The position numbers and the translations under genes are program-made. Below the pieces are notes generated by a model, which did not search any database, had not been told where the DNA came from, and saw nothing but the letters and a program-made list of their open reading frames with translations. A stretch of DNA of 12,220 bases from Bacteroidales bacterium (lineage in GTDB: Bacteria; Bacteroidota; Bacteroidia; Bacteroidales; JAAUTT01), in contig JANXXY010000470.1 of NCBI GenBank assembly GCA_025350365.1, forward strand, positions 1 to 12,220. Reading direction: 5' to 3'. Position 1 is the stretch's first letter. Each line of letters begins with the position of its first letter. This document shows, piece after piece, positions 1-5,799 of the stretch.

Positions 1-118
1 TGGAATTTAACACACAACCTTCTTATTTTAAATTTAATGCATAAATAATAGAGGCTGATTTTTGTAAAAACAGGGATGCTTGATCCTTGAAAAACAAAGA
101 AAAAACTCCTCCGAAACT

Positions 119-493
119 TTAATTAGTTATCTCTGCCAAACGAGTGTAATATTCATTTAGCCGAACTAGTTCTTCCTCCGCCAAATCCTCTATACTTACT
201 ATCCGGTTACTTGCCTTTTCATTTGCAGCCACCAGTTCATTTAATTTAATTTGTATGGCAATGGCATCTTTATTCTGTGTTTTTTGAATAAGAAAAACCA
301 TAAGAAATGTTATAATCGTTGTTCCGGTATTAATTACAAGTTGCCAGGTATCCGAATAGTGAAATATGGGTCCCGTTAAACTCCATATCACAATTACAAA
401 ACATGCAATTATAAAGGCTATATTACTTCCGGTTGCTTTTGTAGCTTTGGAAGCAAAAGTCTCGAACCATTTCGATCTGATATTTTGAGTCAT
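119..493 (-). CDS. Low-affinity iron permease family small membrane protein
   Basis: This 124-aa protein resembles the bacterial 'low affinity iron permease' family (PF04120). An amphipathic basic N-terminus precedes two predicted membrane helices at about residues 24-42 and 52-70. The family-like core follows: GPIFHYSDTWQLVINTGTTI, then a polar FLIQKTQNKDAIAIQIKLNEL stretch just after helix 2 (about 67-87). The C-terminal 50 residues are acidic and probably helical (EDLAEEELVRLNEYY). The family name derives from fungal Fet4; bacterial members are much shorter, and iron transport by them is poorly proven. The start is the only ATG that includes the full N-terminus. The gene lies downstream of the YciF-like gene on the same strand but beyond an intrinsic terminator, so it is probably transcribed separately or by read-through. 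Family confidence is high, function uncertain. Confidence 0.85.
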   Translation of the reverse strand: MTQNIRSKWFETFASKATKATGSNIAFIIACFVIVIWSLTGPIFHYSDTWQLVINTGTTIITFLMVFLIQKTQNKDAIAIQIKLNELVAANEKASNRIVSIEDLAEEELVRLNEYYTRLAEITN

Positions 494-506
494 ATAAGTT
501 TTATTT

Positions 507-541
507 TAAAAAAAAAGCGCAGTTACTTAGCCTGCGCTTTT
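507..541 (-). terminator. Intrinsic terminator after the catalase/YciF operon
   Basis: Inverted arms AAAAGCGCAG (513-522) and CTGCGCTTTT (532-541) enclose a 9-nt loop. Read on the minus strand, the GC-rich stem is followed by a run of U from the A-tract at 507-516. It begins about 22 nt past the stop of the DUF892 gene, the textbook place for a rho-independent terminator. Confidence 0.85.
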
Positions 542-563
542 CTTGTAAATGAGTTCGACATTT

Positions 564-1127
564 TCAACTCTCAACTTTTTCTGAAGCTTTTATATTGATA
601 GTACTCATTGCTATCTCAGATAATTTTTCATCGGCCGCTTTTTCTTCAGACAGCGTTTGCTGAAGCAATTCTGCTATATCTGTTCGGCCAAGGGTAGCGG
701 CAAATTGGCGAAGCGTTCCATAGGAGGCAATTTCATAATGCTCAATTTTTTGACCTGCGGAAATAATTCCGGCATCACACATGACGCCCTCTTCACATTC
801 TTCCATAATTTCCTGACCTTCCTTAATTAATCCGGCCATAGCTTTGCATTCCTTTGCAGAGGCCTTTTTGTCAAGCAATCCAAATACTTCTTCTACACGG
901 TTAACTTGTGTATACGTTTGTTCCAGATGATTTTCCAATGCTTTTTTCAATTCAGGAGCAGTGGCATTTTTAATCATTTTAGGTATTGCTTTCGTGAGCG
1001 CTTTTTCTGCCCAATAAATATCCTTCAACTCGTCTTCGAACAATTGCATGAGTTGCGATGATTGAACTCCGTTATCCTGTATATCTCTTGTCTGTGCGCT
1101 TTTACGCGAATCACTATTTGTTTTCAT
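564..1127 (-). CDS. YciE/YciF-type ferritin-like stress protein (DUF892)
   Basis: This 187-aa protein matches the DUF892/YciF ferritin-like family (PF05974). The domain covers about residues 25-175 as a four-helix bundle with metal-ligand-type acidic and histidine motifs in each helix: ELKDIYWAEKAL (33-44), HLEQTYTQVNRVEEVF (67-82), AGQKIEHYEIASYGTL (124-139) and LLQQTLSEEKAADEKL (154-169). The first 24 residues are a polar extension beyond the usual core. Family members form dimers with a di-metal-like site and are induced by osmotic, oxidative or bile stress; the enzymatic role is unsettled. The gene follows Mn catalase by a 52-nt gap on the same strand and ends at an intrinsic terminator, so the two are probably co-transcribed. 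This pairing supports a role in peroxide or iron protection (inference). Confidence 0.93.
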   Translation of the reverse strand: MKTNSDSRKSAQTRDIQDNGVQSSQLMQLFEDELKDIYWAEKALTKAIPKMIKNATAPELKKALENHLEQTYTQVNRVEEVFGLLDKKASAKECKAMAGLIKEGQEIMEECEEGVMCDAGIISAGQKIEHYEIASYGTLRQFAATLGRTDIAELLQQTLSEEKAADEKLSEIAMSTINIKASEKVES

Positions 1128-1179
1128 ACTTTTTAATTTTTAGAAATGTTTAAATTCAATTATTGTCAATTATTACTAT

Positions 1180-2106
1180 TTACCAATTCATTACTCCATT
1201 AAGTGGCTTTGTTGCATGATCCACTTCAGCTTTACGCTGTGCACTTAATAATTTATTCTTTTTCTGGATGAGATTCTCCGTACGGTTTGTGCCTTCTGCT
1301 TGCTCTTCAAGCAAACCTTTTGTTTTATGCACATGTTGTAAGGGATCCTCAATATACCTCCATGATTCCTCAAATTCAGGACTTTTACCTTCATTCCAAG
1401 GCCCATTAAAGTCCTCTCCCTGTGATAAGTTGAAATACGAATTGCTGTAACGTGGATCGCTTTGTAAAATTCCGGGAGGAAAATTCGGTTGAATAGATTC
1501 TAATGCTGCCTGAAACATCTGAAAGTGGGCAACTTCTCTGGTCATAAGAAAACGCAATGATTCTTTCACTAACGTATCATCGGTAAACTTCATTAAATTT
1601 TCATAAACCATTTTTGCCCTTGATTCAGCAGCAATATTTGAACGAAGGTCAACAGTTAAATCTCCCATGGCATTTACAAAAGCCCCTGACCACGGGATAC
1701 CCTGACTATCGGTTACGGTTGGACCACCGCCGCTCAGCAAAAAGAAATGAGGGTTAATCATTGCTTGATGAATGTATTCTTCCTTTGAAGCATCCCCATC
1801 CAATAATTTTGTTAGATCTGATTCATCTGCTGTGTTTTTTAAATCACCATTCACACCTGTTAAAAGCATTTGAATGGTAGCGCCAACAATCTCGAGATGG
1901 CTGAATTCCTCCGTGGCTATATCCATTAGCAGATCATACTTGTCAGGATATGGTTTTTTACACCCGAAAGCCTGCACAAAATATTGCATCGCGGCTTTCA
2001 ATTCTCCATTACCGCCGCCAAATTGTTCGAGCAGCAGTTTTGCAAAGCGCACATCGGGTTTTGAAACCCGGGCGTTATATTGTAATTCTTTTACATGATG
2101 GAACAT
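1180..2106 (-). CDS. Manganese (non-heme) catalase
   Basis: The 308-aa protein is a full-length di-manganese catalase (PF05067), which converts 2 H2O2 to water and O2 in the cytoplasm without heme. By eye the ligand set is complete: E35 (GGNGELKAAMQY), E67 and H70 (ATEEFSHLE), E161 (AAESRAKMVYE) and H194 (REVAHFQMF). The 33-residue spacing between E161 and H194 equals that in the Lactobacillus plantarum (E148/H181) and Thermus (E155/H188) enzymes. The C-terminal tail from about 260 is charged and lower in complexity, as in other members, where it wraps the hexamer. The gene begins 20 nt after the stop of a 58-aa lipoprotein-like ORF and is followed by a DUF892 gene, suggesting one stress operon. 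No heme catalase motif is present. Confidence 0.96.
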   Translation of the reverse strand: MFHHVKELQYNARVSKPDVRFAKLLLEQFGGGNGELKAAMQYFVQAFGCKKPYPDKYDLLMDIATEEFSHLEIVGATIQMLLTGVNGDLKNTADESDLTKLLDGDASKEEYIHQAMINPHFFLLSGGGPTVTDSQGIPWSGAFVNAMGDLTVDLRSNIAAESRAKMVYENLMKFTDDTLVKESLRFLMTREVAHFQMFQAALESIQPNFPPGILQSDPRYSNSYFNLSQGEDFNGPWNEGKSPEFEESWRYIEDPLQHVHKTKGLLEEQAEGTNRTENLIQKKNKLLSAQRKAEVDHATKPLNGVMNW

Positions 2107-2126
2107 AAGTTTTAATTTTTAAACTT

Positions 2127-2303
2127 TTATGATTTCTGTTTATTAAACCGTATTACAATAGCTATAATTGCTATAATTATGGCTACTACAATAAAAATTC
2201 CGAACCCCATCCCGGCTTTAAATATACCGGCAATCGCTTCACATGAACTTAGCAATGACATCAATAATGGTAAAATTAAAATAAGTACTCGTGAAAGTTT
2301 CAT
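2127..2303 (-). CDS. 58-aa lipoprotein-like membrane peptide
   Basis: A short ATG-to-TAA frame encodes 58 residues. The N-terminus is a lipoprotein-type signal peptide: basic KLSR, a hydrophobic stretch (VLILILPLLMSLL) and a lipobox-like LLSSC with the candidate lipidated cysteine at residue 21. Then comes a small segment EAIAGIFKAGMGFG, a long Ile/Val/Ala membrane helix (about 35-51) and a basic tail RFNKQKS. Similar short 'SCE-x-I-x-GIFKAG' peptides occur in other Bacteroidota as far as I recall; their function is unknown. It is 20 nt upstream of Mn catalase on the same strand, so probably in the same transcript. The ordered signal peptide/cysteine/helix/basic tail layout argues for a real gene despite its size. 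Confidence 0.72.
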   Translation of the reverse strand: MKLSRVLILILPLLMSLLSSCEAIAGIFKAGMGFGIFIVVAIIIAIIAIVIRFNKQKS

Positions 2304-2356
2304 AGCAAAAATTTTAGTTGAGTATTATTAGGTATTATTCATAAATTTTAATATTA

Positions 2357-2398
2357 CTCACCCCAAACCCACTCTAAACTGAGAGGGTTTTAGGTGAG
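2357..2398. repeat. REP-like palindromic element, copy 1
   Basis: This is an 18-nt inverted repeat with a 6-nt loop. The left arm at 2357-2374 begins CTCACCCCAAACCC and the right arm at 2381-2398 ends TTTTAGGTGAG; 15 of 18 positions pair. The motif set (CTCACC..., GAGAGGG) is shared with the larger element at 3145-3242. It lies between the general-stress gene and the 58-aa peptide gene and could also act as a transcript-end or mRNA-stabilising stem. Confidence 0.65.
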
Positions 2399-2448
2399 GT
2401 TTATATTCTAATTTATTGATGAATTAATTAAAGCTTTTTAGCCAAATA

Positions 2449-3000
2449 TTAATGATATACTTCTTCTGCTTTGTTACTTTTCCAATTTTGCTCCAGATAA
2501 TGGGCATCTTCATCATTATGCAGATTAACACCCATCACGATATTTCCATTCTTTATGCCCGATTCATACAATTTTGCACGTTCCTCAGGAATTCCTGATC
2601 CAACCAAAGCGCCAATTACTCCACCAGTAATTCCGCCGGCACCTGCGCCCGCCAATCCAGCAGCAATTGGACCTGCTATAATTAGCCCAAGACCAGGTAT
2701 TACCAAGCTGGTTCCCAAGGCAGCAACTATTCCAATAACTGCACCAACAGTACCTCCGATAGCTGAACCCTTGCCGGCACCTTCTGCAGCCTTAGTTCCT
2801 ATTTCTGTTTCTGTACCGTCTGAAAAATGCTTTTTACGGGCTTCATCGGACATAACCAAATTGATATCATCCTTTGAATATCCTCTTTCATGTAGTGTTT
2901 TGTATGCATTCTCAGTACTTTCCCTGTCAGAAAACATACCTGTTAACATTCTTTGACCTGATTTATCAAAATTCTTGTTTTGATCTAAATTATTTTCCAT
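2449..3000 (-). CDS. General-stress protein with YflT-like domain and glycine zipper
   Basis: This is a 183-aa protein. After a polar leader (1-17), residues 18-52 (MLTGMFSDRESTENAYKTLH onward to DDINLVMSD) resemble the N-terminus of general stress protein 17M/YflT-type domains (PF11181): a strand followed by a helix that carries 'A-x-x-L...G'. The central segment (about 68-136) is a long Gly/Ala-rich stretch with repeated GxxxG spacing (GAGKGSAIGGTVGAVIG, AAGLAGAGAGGITGGVIGAL), a glycine-zipper able to insert in or associate with membranes. The C-terminal part (138-170) has the usual IPEERAKLYESGIKNG...V continuation of these proteins. It is likely a stress-induced, membrane-associated protein of unknown activity. 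A -7 promoter element lies about 50 nt upstream. A long opposite-strand open frame exists only because of the Gly/Ala/Pro-rich codons. Confidence 0.8.
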   Translation of the reverse strand: MENNLDQNKNFDKSGQRMLTGMFSDRESTENAYKTLHERGYSKDDINLVMSDEARKKHFSDGTETEIGTKAAEGAGKGSAIGGTVGAVIGIVAALGTSLVIPGLGLIIAGPIAAGLAGAGAGGITGGVIGALVGSGIPEERAKLYESGIKNGNIVMGVNLHNDEDAHYLEQNWKSNKAEEVYH

Positions 3001-3050
3001 AATTGAATTGATTTTAGAGTGAAATTAATTTTAATTGATTAATAATAATT

Positions 3051-3058
3051 CAAAGATA
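3051..3058 (-). promoter_or_regulatory. -7 promoter element (TATCTTTG) for the YflT-like gene
   Basis: On the minus strand this is an exact match to the Bacteroidota -7 consensus TAnnTTTG, about 50 nt upstream of the ATG at 3000. I see no clear TTTG -33 partner at the expected spacing, so support is moderate. Confidence 0.4.
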
Positions 3059-3144
3059 TTGTGGCTGAAATCTAAAATTATTACATCATTTACAGAAAAT
3101 ATTATATGATTTCCACATAGCCTGTTTAGTTCATAAACTTTAAT

Positions 3145-3242
3145 GACCCACTCCCTAAATCCCTCTCACAAACAGGCGAGGGACTTTTAGCTCGTACAAA
3201 TCTAGCTCCCCTCTTGTTTGGAGAGTGGTTGGGTGTGAGGTC
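3145..3242. repeat. REP-like element, copy 2 (two stems in inverted arrangement)
   Basis: About 98 nt form an imperfect inverted repeat. The left half (3145-3186) contains GACCCACTCC, CCCTCTC and GAGGGACTT; the right half (about 3203-3242) contains AGCTCCCCTC, GGAGAGTGG and GTGAGGTC. Each half also folds on itself. Such 'GACCTCACCC...CCTCTCC...GGAGAGGGG' sequences are dispersed repeats in Bacteroidota genomes. It shares motifs with the shorter palindrome at 2357-2398. No coding potential. Confidence 0.7.
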
Positions 3243-3269
3243 TTATAGGGATTCATGGGTAAGTAGGCA

Positions 3270-3313
3270 TGATTCCTATAATAATATAATCATTATTAAA
3301 AAACTAGGAATCA
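3270..3313. repeat. 9-bp inverted repeat downstream of lipoprotein gene
   Basis: TGATTCCTA (3270-3278) and TAGGAATCA (3305-3313) are exact reverse complements separated by 26 AT-rich nt. Outer flanks (CATGG... near 3257 and ...CCATG near 3332) pair weakly. It begins 39 nt past the stop of the minus-strand lipoprotein gene; a transcript-end stem or a decayed small element are both possible. Confidence 0.4.
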
Positions 3314-3351
3314 ACTGCCCATAAACACCATGATTTTAAAAAGATACTATT

Positions 3352-3780
3352 TTATTCCTTTGATGTGGATAATACAACCATCGAACCAGGATATTGAACA
3401 TTTCCGTCATCTTCGGCCGTAATAAATATTTTGGTCGGTTTTATTGATGAAACCGTCTTAAAAGATGCTTTTAAATTTTTTGAACTGGTAATTCGACCTA
3501 AATTTTTCGCCAACTCATGCTTTGTAACCGACCAAACTACATACGTATGCTTAGGTGGTTGCAGTTTTTCGATTTCAGCCAGATATGAAATCTCTATTTG
3601 AATAGTGTAATTTTTGTTTTTGTCACTTTTTACCTTTACCGTACCTCTTGCTCCCGGAACAATGGGTGAATTTGAAAAAACCATTTTTGTGGCACATGAT
3701 GTGAATGACAATATCATTAATGATACTAAAATACCTAAAAAGATATTTTTTGTCACAGATTTCAATTTAATTGCTTCCAT
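3352..3780 (-). CDS. Putative lipoprotein with beta-rich domain, unknown function
   Basis: The 142-aa protein starts with a basic stretch (MEAIKLKSVTKN), a hydrophobic segment at about 13-27 and a lipobox-like SFTSC, with the candidate lipidated cysteine at residue 29. The mature region of about 113 residues is predicted to be beta-rich: TVKVKSD, YTIQIEISYL, HTYVVWSVTK, FKTVSSIKPTKIFITAEDDG and PGSMVVLSTSKE. The order TYVVW...LGRI...F.T...P...F.TAE.DG...PGSMVVL recalls the C-terminal immunoglobulin-like fold of RskA-type anti-sigma factors (PF10099), but without their membrane-anti-sigma part; this is a weak resemblance, not an assignment. It is probably a periplasm- or outer-membrane-anchored protein. 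Its own -7 element lies about 70 nt upstream. Being next to stress genes suggests, but does not show, a stress role. Confidence 0.75.
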   Translation of the reverse strand: MEAIKLKSVTKNIFLGILVSLMILSFTSCATKMVFSNSPIVPGARGTVKVKSDKNKNYTIQIEISYLAEIEKLQPPKHTYVVWSVTKHELAKNLGRITSSKNLKASFKTVSSIKPTKIFITAEDDGNVQYPGSMVVLSTSKE

Positions 3781-3849
3781 AATTCTATTATTTTTTTTGG
3801 GGTTAAAATTTTATAAGAATCGCTTTGTGCCATTTTCAATCATCAATAG

Positions 3850-3857
3850 CAAAAGTA
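3850..3857 (-). promoter_or_regulatory. -7 promoter element (TACTTTTG) for the lipoprotein gene
   Basis: An exact TAnnTTTG match on the minus strand, about 70 nt upstream of the ATG at 3780. No convincing -33 TTTG at normal spacing (the nearest upstream TTTG, 3868-3871, is only 10 nt away). Confidence 0.35.
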
Positions 3858-3955
3858 TCTTGTAATGCAAAGGTGAGATCATTAATAATAAAAAGTGTTA
3901 CATCTTAATCGCAAACTTTTGCATGATTTCCACCCTATTGAAAATAAATTTTTGA

Positions 3956-4192
3956 AGATTTTACGCTTGGGCAACTGCTATCTGGTCCAAGGATGAAAAG
4001 TCGAGGATAGTTGTTATTAATCCTAATTTGGATGGCACATATCAAATTGATCTTCCAATTGGTGAGTATATCATTGATTTTGATGTAAAAAATAACAATC
4101 GATTTGGAGGTAGTAATTTGCCCTTTCCTATTACAATCAAAGATGGAAATACCTTACAAGTGGGAATCAATATTGATACTGGCACAAGATAG
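3956..4192 (+). pseudogene. Start-less remnant of a beta-sandwich (carboxypeptidase-regulatory-like) protein
   Basis: A 78-codon open stretch on the plus strand begins straight after an in-frame TGA (3953-3955), has no usable start codon, and ends at TAG (4190-4192). Its translation is protein-like: RFYAWATAIWSKDEKSR, then VVINPNLDGTYQIDLPIGEY, IIDFDV and finally PITIKDGNTLQVGINIDTGT. The pattern 'DGTYQIDLPIGEYIIDFD...PITIKDGNTL' is characteristic of transthyretin/Cna-B-like carboxypeptidase-regulatory domains, and the 'NIDTGTR' ending is a typical terminus of small secreted proteins with this fold. The 5' part (signal peptide and first strands) is missing. It is best read as the decayed 3' end of a gene. 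It lies divergent from the lipoprotein gene. Confidence 0.6.
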
Positions 4193-4222
4193 ACTAATCA
4201 GTTATACCACATAAACTCCATT

Positions 4223-4260
4223 TAATCAATTTAATATTTACTTTTAACTATTAATTGATT
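4223..4260 (-). terminator. Weak AT-rich stem at the end of the VOC gene
   Basis: AATCAATTTAAT (4224-4235) and ATTAATTGATT (4250-4260) pair with one bulge and overlap the last codons of the minus-strand VOC gene. The stem has few G/C pairs and no clear U-tract, so termination is only a possibility. Confidence 0.25.
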
Positions 4261-4633
4261 GCTGGTCCTTATATAAGGAAAACAAATTCCCAGCCGGATC
4301 TAAAAATCTCGCTGTTATTTCTGCGGCATTTTCATTAGGAGTTTGTACAATCTTACCATTATTTTGCATAATTAGTTTTAAGGTGTCGGCAATACTATAC
4401 ACCATAATAGAAATTAATACACCTGGGTTTGGTGCAGGTTCTCTATCAAGAACCCACATTCCGCTCACCTGCCCCACTGTGTCATCAAATGAAATGTTAC
4501 CATCGTTATCCTTCCGAATTTTCCATGCAAATACCTTTTGGTAAAACTTTGACGATTGTATTATGTCCAAAGCTGGAATTTCTAAGTAGCAAATTTTACC
4601 ATTTGCAAAAGTCGGCTGTGAATTATTTTCCAT
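4244..4633 (-). CDS. VOC-superfamily (glyoxalase/dioxygenase fold) protein
   Basis: This 129-aa protein has the single-module vicinal-oxygen-chelate layout (glyoxalase/bleomycin-resistance fold, PF00903-like), with two beta-alpha-beta-beta-beta units. The first has GKICYLEIPALDIIQSSKFY then VFAWKI (about 12-37). The second has ISIMVYSIADTLKLIMQNNG (about 74-93), and the family-like end ARFLDPAGNLFSLYKD follows (109-124). E18 in CYLEIP is at the position of a first-half metal ligand in metal-dependent members. The usual 'G-x-H' histidine is not evident, so the substrate and metal use cannot be stated. It resembles the 'predicted enzyme related to lactoylglutathione lyase' group. It is a single gene on the minus strand flanked by non-coding DNA. 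Confidence 0.88.
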   Translation of the reverse strand: MENNSQPTFANGKICYLEIPALDIIQSSKFYQKVFAWKIRKDNDGNISFDDTVGQVSGMWVLDREPAPNPGVLISIMVYSIADTLKLIMQNNGKIVQTPNENAAEITARFLDPAGNLFSLYKDQQSINS

Positions 4634-5024
4634 TTGTCAAATTTGATTGTAAATGATTTGATTATGAATTTAGATATTATTTTTATTCTACCCAATTCTA
4701 TTGCTACTTTATTAGACTGAAATGGTGAAAGTTATTTAGCTATTCCGTATGCTTTACGTTACCAAATCAATTTTCGTCCAAAAATAATTCGAGAAATATT
4801 TCTAAGGAAAAATATTTCCAATCTGTTTAATCGACTATTCGTTTAGAAGTATGGGTTTTACGTCGGACAATTTATTTAATATGTCAATTTTGGAATCACA
4901 CCCAAAGGTAATGAACTTGATGTTTCGCAATTACTTGTCTTTATAAGCATGTGGCATAACGATGACTCTTTCCGGTGCATTTTTTAATTCATTTTTAAAT
5001 TTACACCATTCATTTAAATACTAC
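4634..5024. other. AT-rich non-coding gap with short coding-like traces
   Basis: No gene is supported. Two short open stretches overlap on opposite strands: a 31-aa plus frame at 4851-4946 (extendable upstream without a start) and a minus stretch ending at 4931 that reads NELKNAPERVIVMPHAYKDK. Both could be decay products, but neither is long enough to call. Confidence 0.4.
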
Positions 5025-5270
5025 CTAGTAAGCCGGAGCCAGTGCACCTGTGATCATTGATTTCTGAAAGTCAAAACCCAAATACACGCAGTTAATTATA
5101 GTTCGATACCGATCGTTAAATTTTCCGATCGCCCAGTTATAAAGTATGTGTAATTCCTCATGATCAAGCCAAAGGATAGATTTCTTAAGTTCTTTAACAA
5201 ATAAAAATTTATTTTCATACACTTTTTCCAATACGAGTTTTTGAAGCTCTAACATGTTTGTTGGGTTCAT
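5025..5270 (-). CDS. Hypothetical 81-aa helical protein
   Basis: I do not recognise this protein as a named family. It encodes 81 residues, predicted mostly helical: LELQKLVLEKVYENKFLFVK (8-27), then ELKKSILWLDHEELHILYNW (27-46), a basic segment IGKFNDRYRTII and a hydrophobic tail ending GALAPAY. There is no signal peptide, transmembrane helix or metal motif. The 'KLVLEKV..NK.LF.KEL.KS..WL..EE...L..W' pattern looks like a small conserved Bacteroidota protein, possibly stand-alone regulatory (inference). The start ATG is supported by an A/T-rich leader with an 8-bp palindrome. It is monocistronic in this window. Confidence 0.6.
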   Translation of the reverse strand: MNPTNMLELQKLVLEKVYENKFLFVKELKKSILWLDHEELHILYNWAIGKFNDRYRTIINCVYLGFDFQKSMITGALAPAY

Positions 5271-5274
5271 AATT

Positions 5275-5296
5275 TTAAGTAATAGGTTTTACTTAA
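5275..5296. promoter_or_regulatory. Operator-like palindrome upstream of the 81-aa gene
   Basis: TTAAGTAA (5275-5282) and TTACTTAA (5289-5296) are exact reverse complements with a 6-nt spacer, starting 5 nt upstream of the ATG at 5270. It could be a repressor site or an mRNA stem over the translation start; no regulator is identified. Confidence 0.35.
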
Positions 5297-5475
5297 TATA
5301 AGACGTGAAAATGTGAGTTTTCTTGTATGCGAATTTGTTAAAAAATGCTAAAAAACTTTAAAATGAGTGATCTTATTGAAAGTGTCTATAGGGCAGGGCT
5401 TAATGGTAATATCAACTTGCAGTGTACCGCAAAAATCTTTCATCTTTCTAATACTCAAATCATATTGTGTAAAAA

Positions 5476-5505
5476 AAAAGGCGACATCTCACGACGTTGC
5501 CTTTT
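5476..5505 (+). terminator. Bidirectional terminator-like hairpin without an obvious upstream gene
   Basis: AAAAGGCGACATC (5476-5488) pairs with GACGTTGCCTTTT (5493-5505) around a 4-nt loop, with one G-U pair and one mismatch on the plus strand. It is preceded by an A-run and followed by a T-run. It looks like a strong intrinsic terminator, but no gene on the plus strand ends before it. An attenuator in a long leader or the 3' end of a small RNA are possible. Confidence 0.6.
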
Positions 5506-5688
5506 CTAACCAACAAATCCAAATTCTAAATGAAATATCTTAAACATTTTCTTAAACACAAAATTTCTTCAATTGTTCAAATCTATTTGAAACATTAGAA
5601 AAATCAACTTGTTTTACTCTGATTTCCAAAAGGGAACTGGTTGATACATTTTTAAAGAGAAAAATTAAAATTAAGAAAAATACAAAAG

Positions 5689-5709
5689 CCCCTTATAGGC
5701 CTTAGGGGT
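5689..5709 (+). other. Weak hairpin in the helicase upstream region
   Basis: GCCCCTTATAGG and CCTTAGGGGT form a short C/G-rich stem (CCCCT with AGGGG), about 95 nt before the helicase start and before its -7 element. Function unknown. Confidence 0.25.
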
Positions 5710-5750
5710 AAGAGCCTTATTGTGTCAACGATCGTTAATTTAATTAGTCG

Positions 5751-5758
5751 TATGTTTG
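5751..5758 (+). promoter_or_regulatory. -7 promoter element (TATGTTTG) for the DEAD-box helicase
   Basis: This is an exact TAnnTTTG match, 41 nt before the ATG at 5800, implying a leader of roughly 35 nt. A good -33 TTTG is not seen at normal spacing. Confidence 0.5.
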
Positions 5759-5799
5759 TGCCTTAAAGTATTTATTTTATTCATTTATTAACCGATCAT

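Larger units (their letters stand above)
3001..3351. other. Non-coding gap with promoter element, repeat and stem
   Basis: No credible gene is visible. The stretch holds a -7 promoter element for the leftward stress gene (3051-3058), a REP-like repeat (3145-3242) and a 9-bp inverted repeat (3270-3278 with 3305-3313) just past the end of the lipoprotein gene. Confidence 0.6.
5271..5799. other. Non-coding region between divergent genes with two hairpins
   Basis: This 529-nt stretch separates the minus-strand 81-aa gene from the plus-strand helicase. It contains an operator-like palindrome (5275-5296), a strong terminator-like hairpin (5476-5505), a weaker hairpin near 5689-5709 and a -7 promoter element (5751-5758). 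A 54-aa frame at 5345-5509 runs through the hairpin and is not convincing. Room exists for an unidentified small RNA or a long leader. Confidence 0.5.

Noticed and set aside
1..118. Left-edge sequence downstream of the iron permease gene
   Set aside because: Checked both strands; only short A/T tracts and no convincing frame, stem or promoter.
2555..2956. 133-aa plus-strand frame rich in Pro and Ala
   Set aside because: It is the antisense shadow of the Gly/Ala-rich zipper of the general-stress protein; low-complexity composition and no domain pattern.
4851..4946. 31-aa plus frame (MGFTSDNLFNMSILESHPKV...)
   Set aside because: Protein-like in parts but too short, with no supporting start context, and overlapped by an equally plausible minus-strand trace.
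4931..5020. Minus-strand trace NELKNAPERVIVMPHAYKDK
   Set aside because: Under 30 codons with no start codon; it may be a gene relic but cannot be separated from chance.
5345..5509. 54-aa plus-strand frame (MLKNFKMSDLIESVYRAG...)
   Set aside because: It reads straight through the A-run and terminator-like hairpin, ending CKKKGDISRRCLF; no family resemblance. Kept as non-coding.
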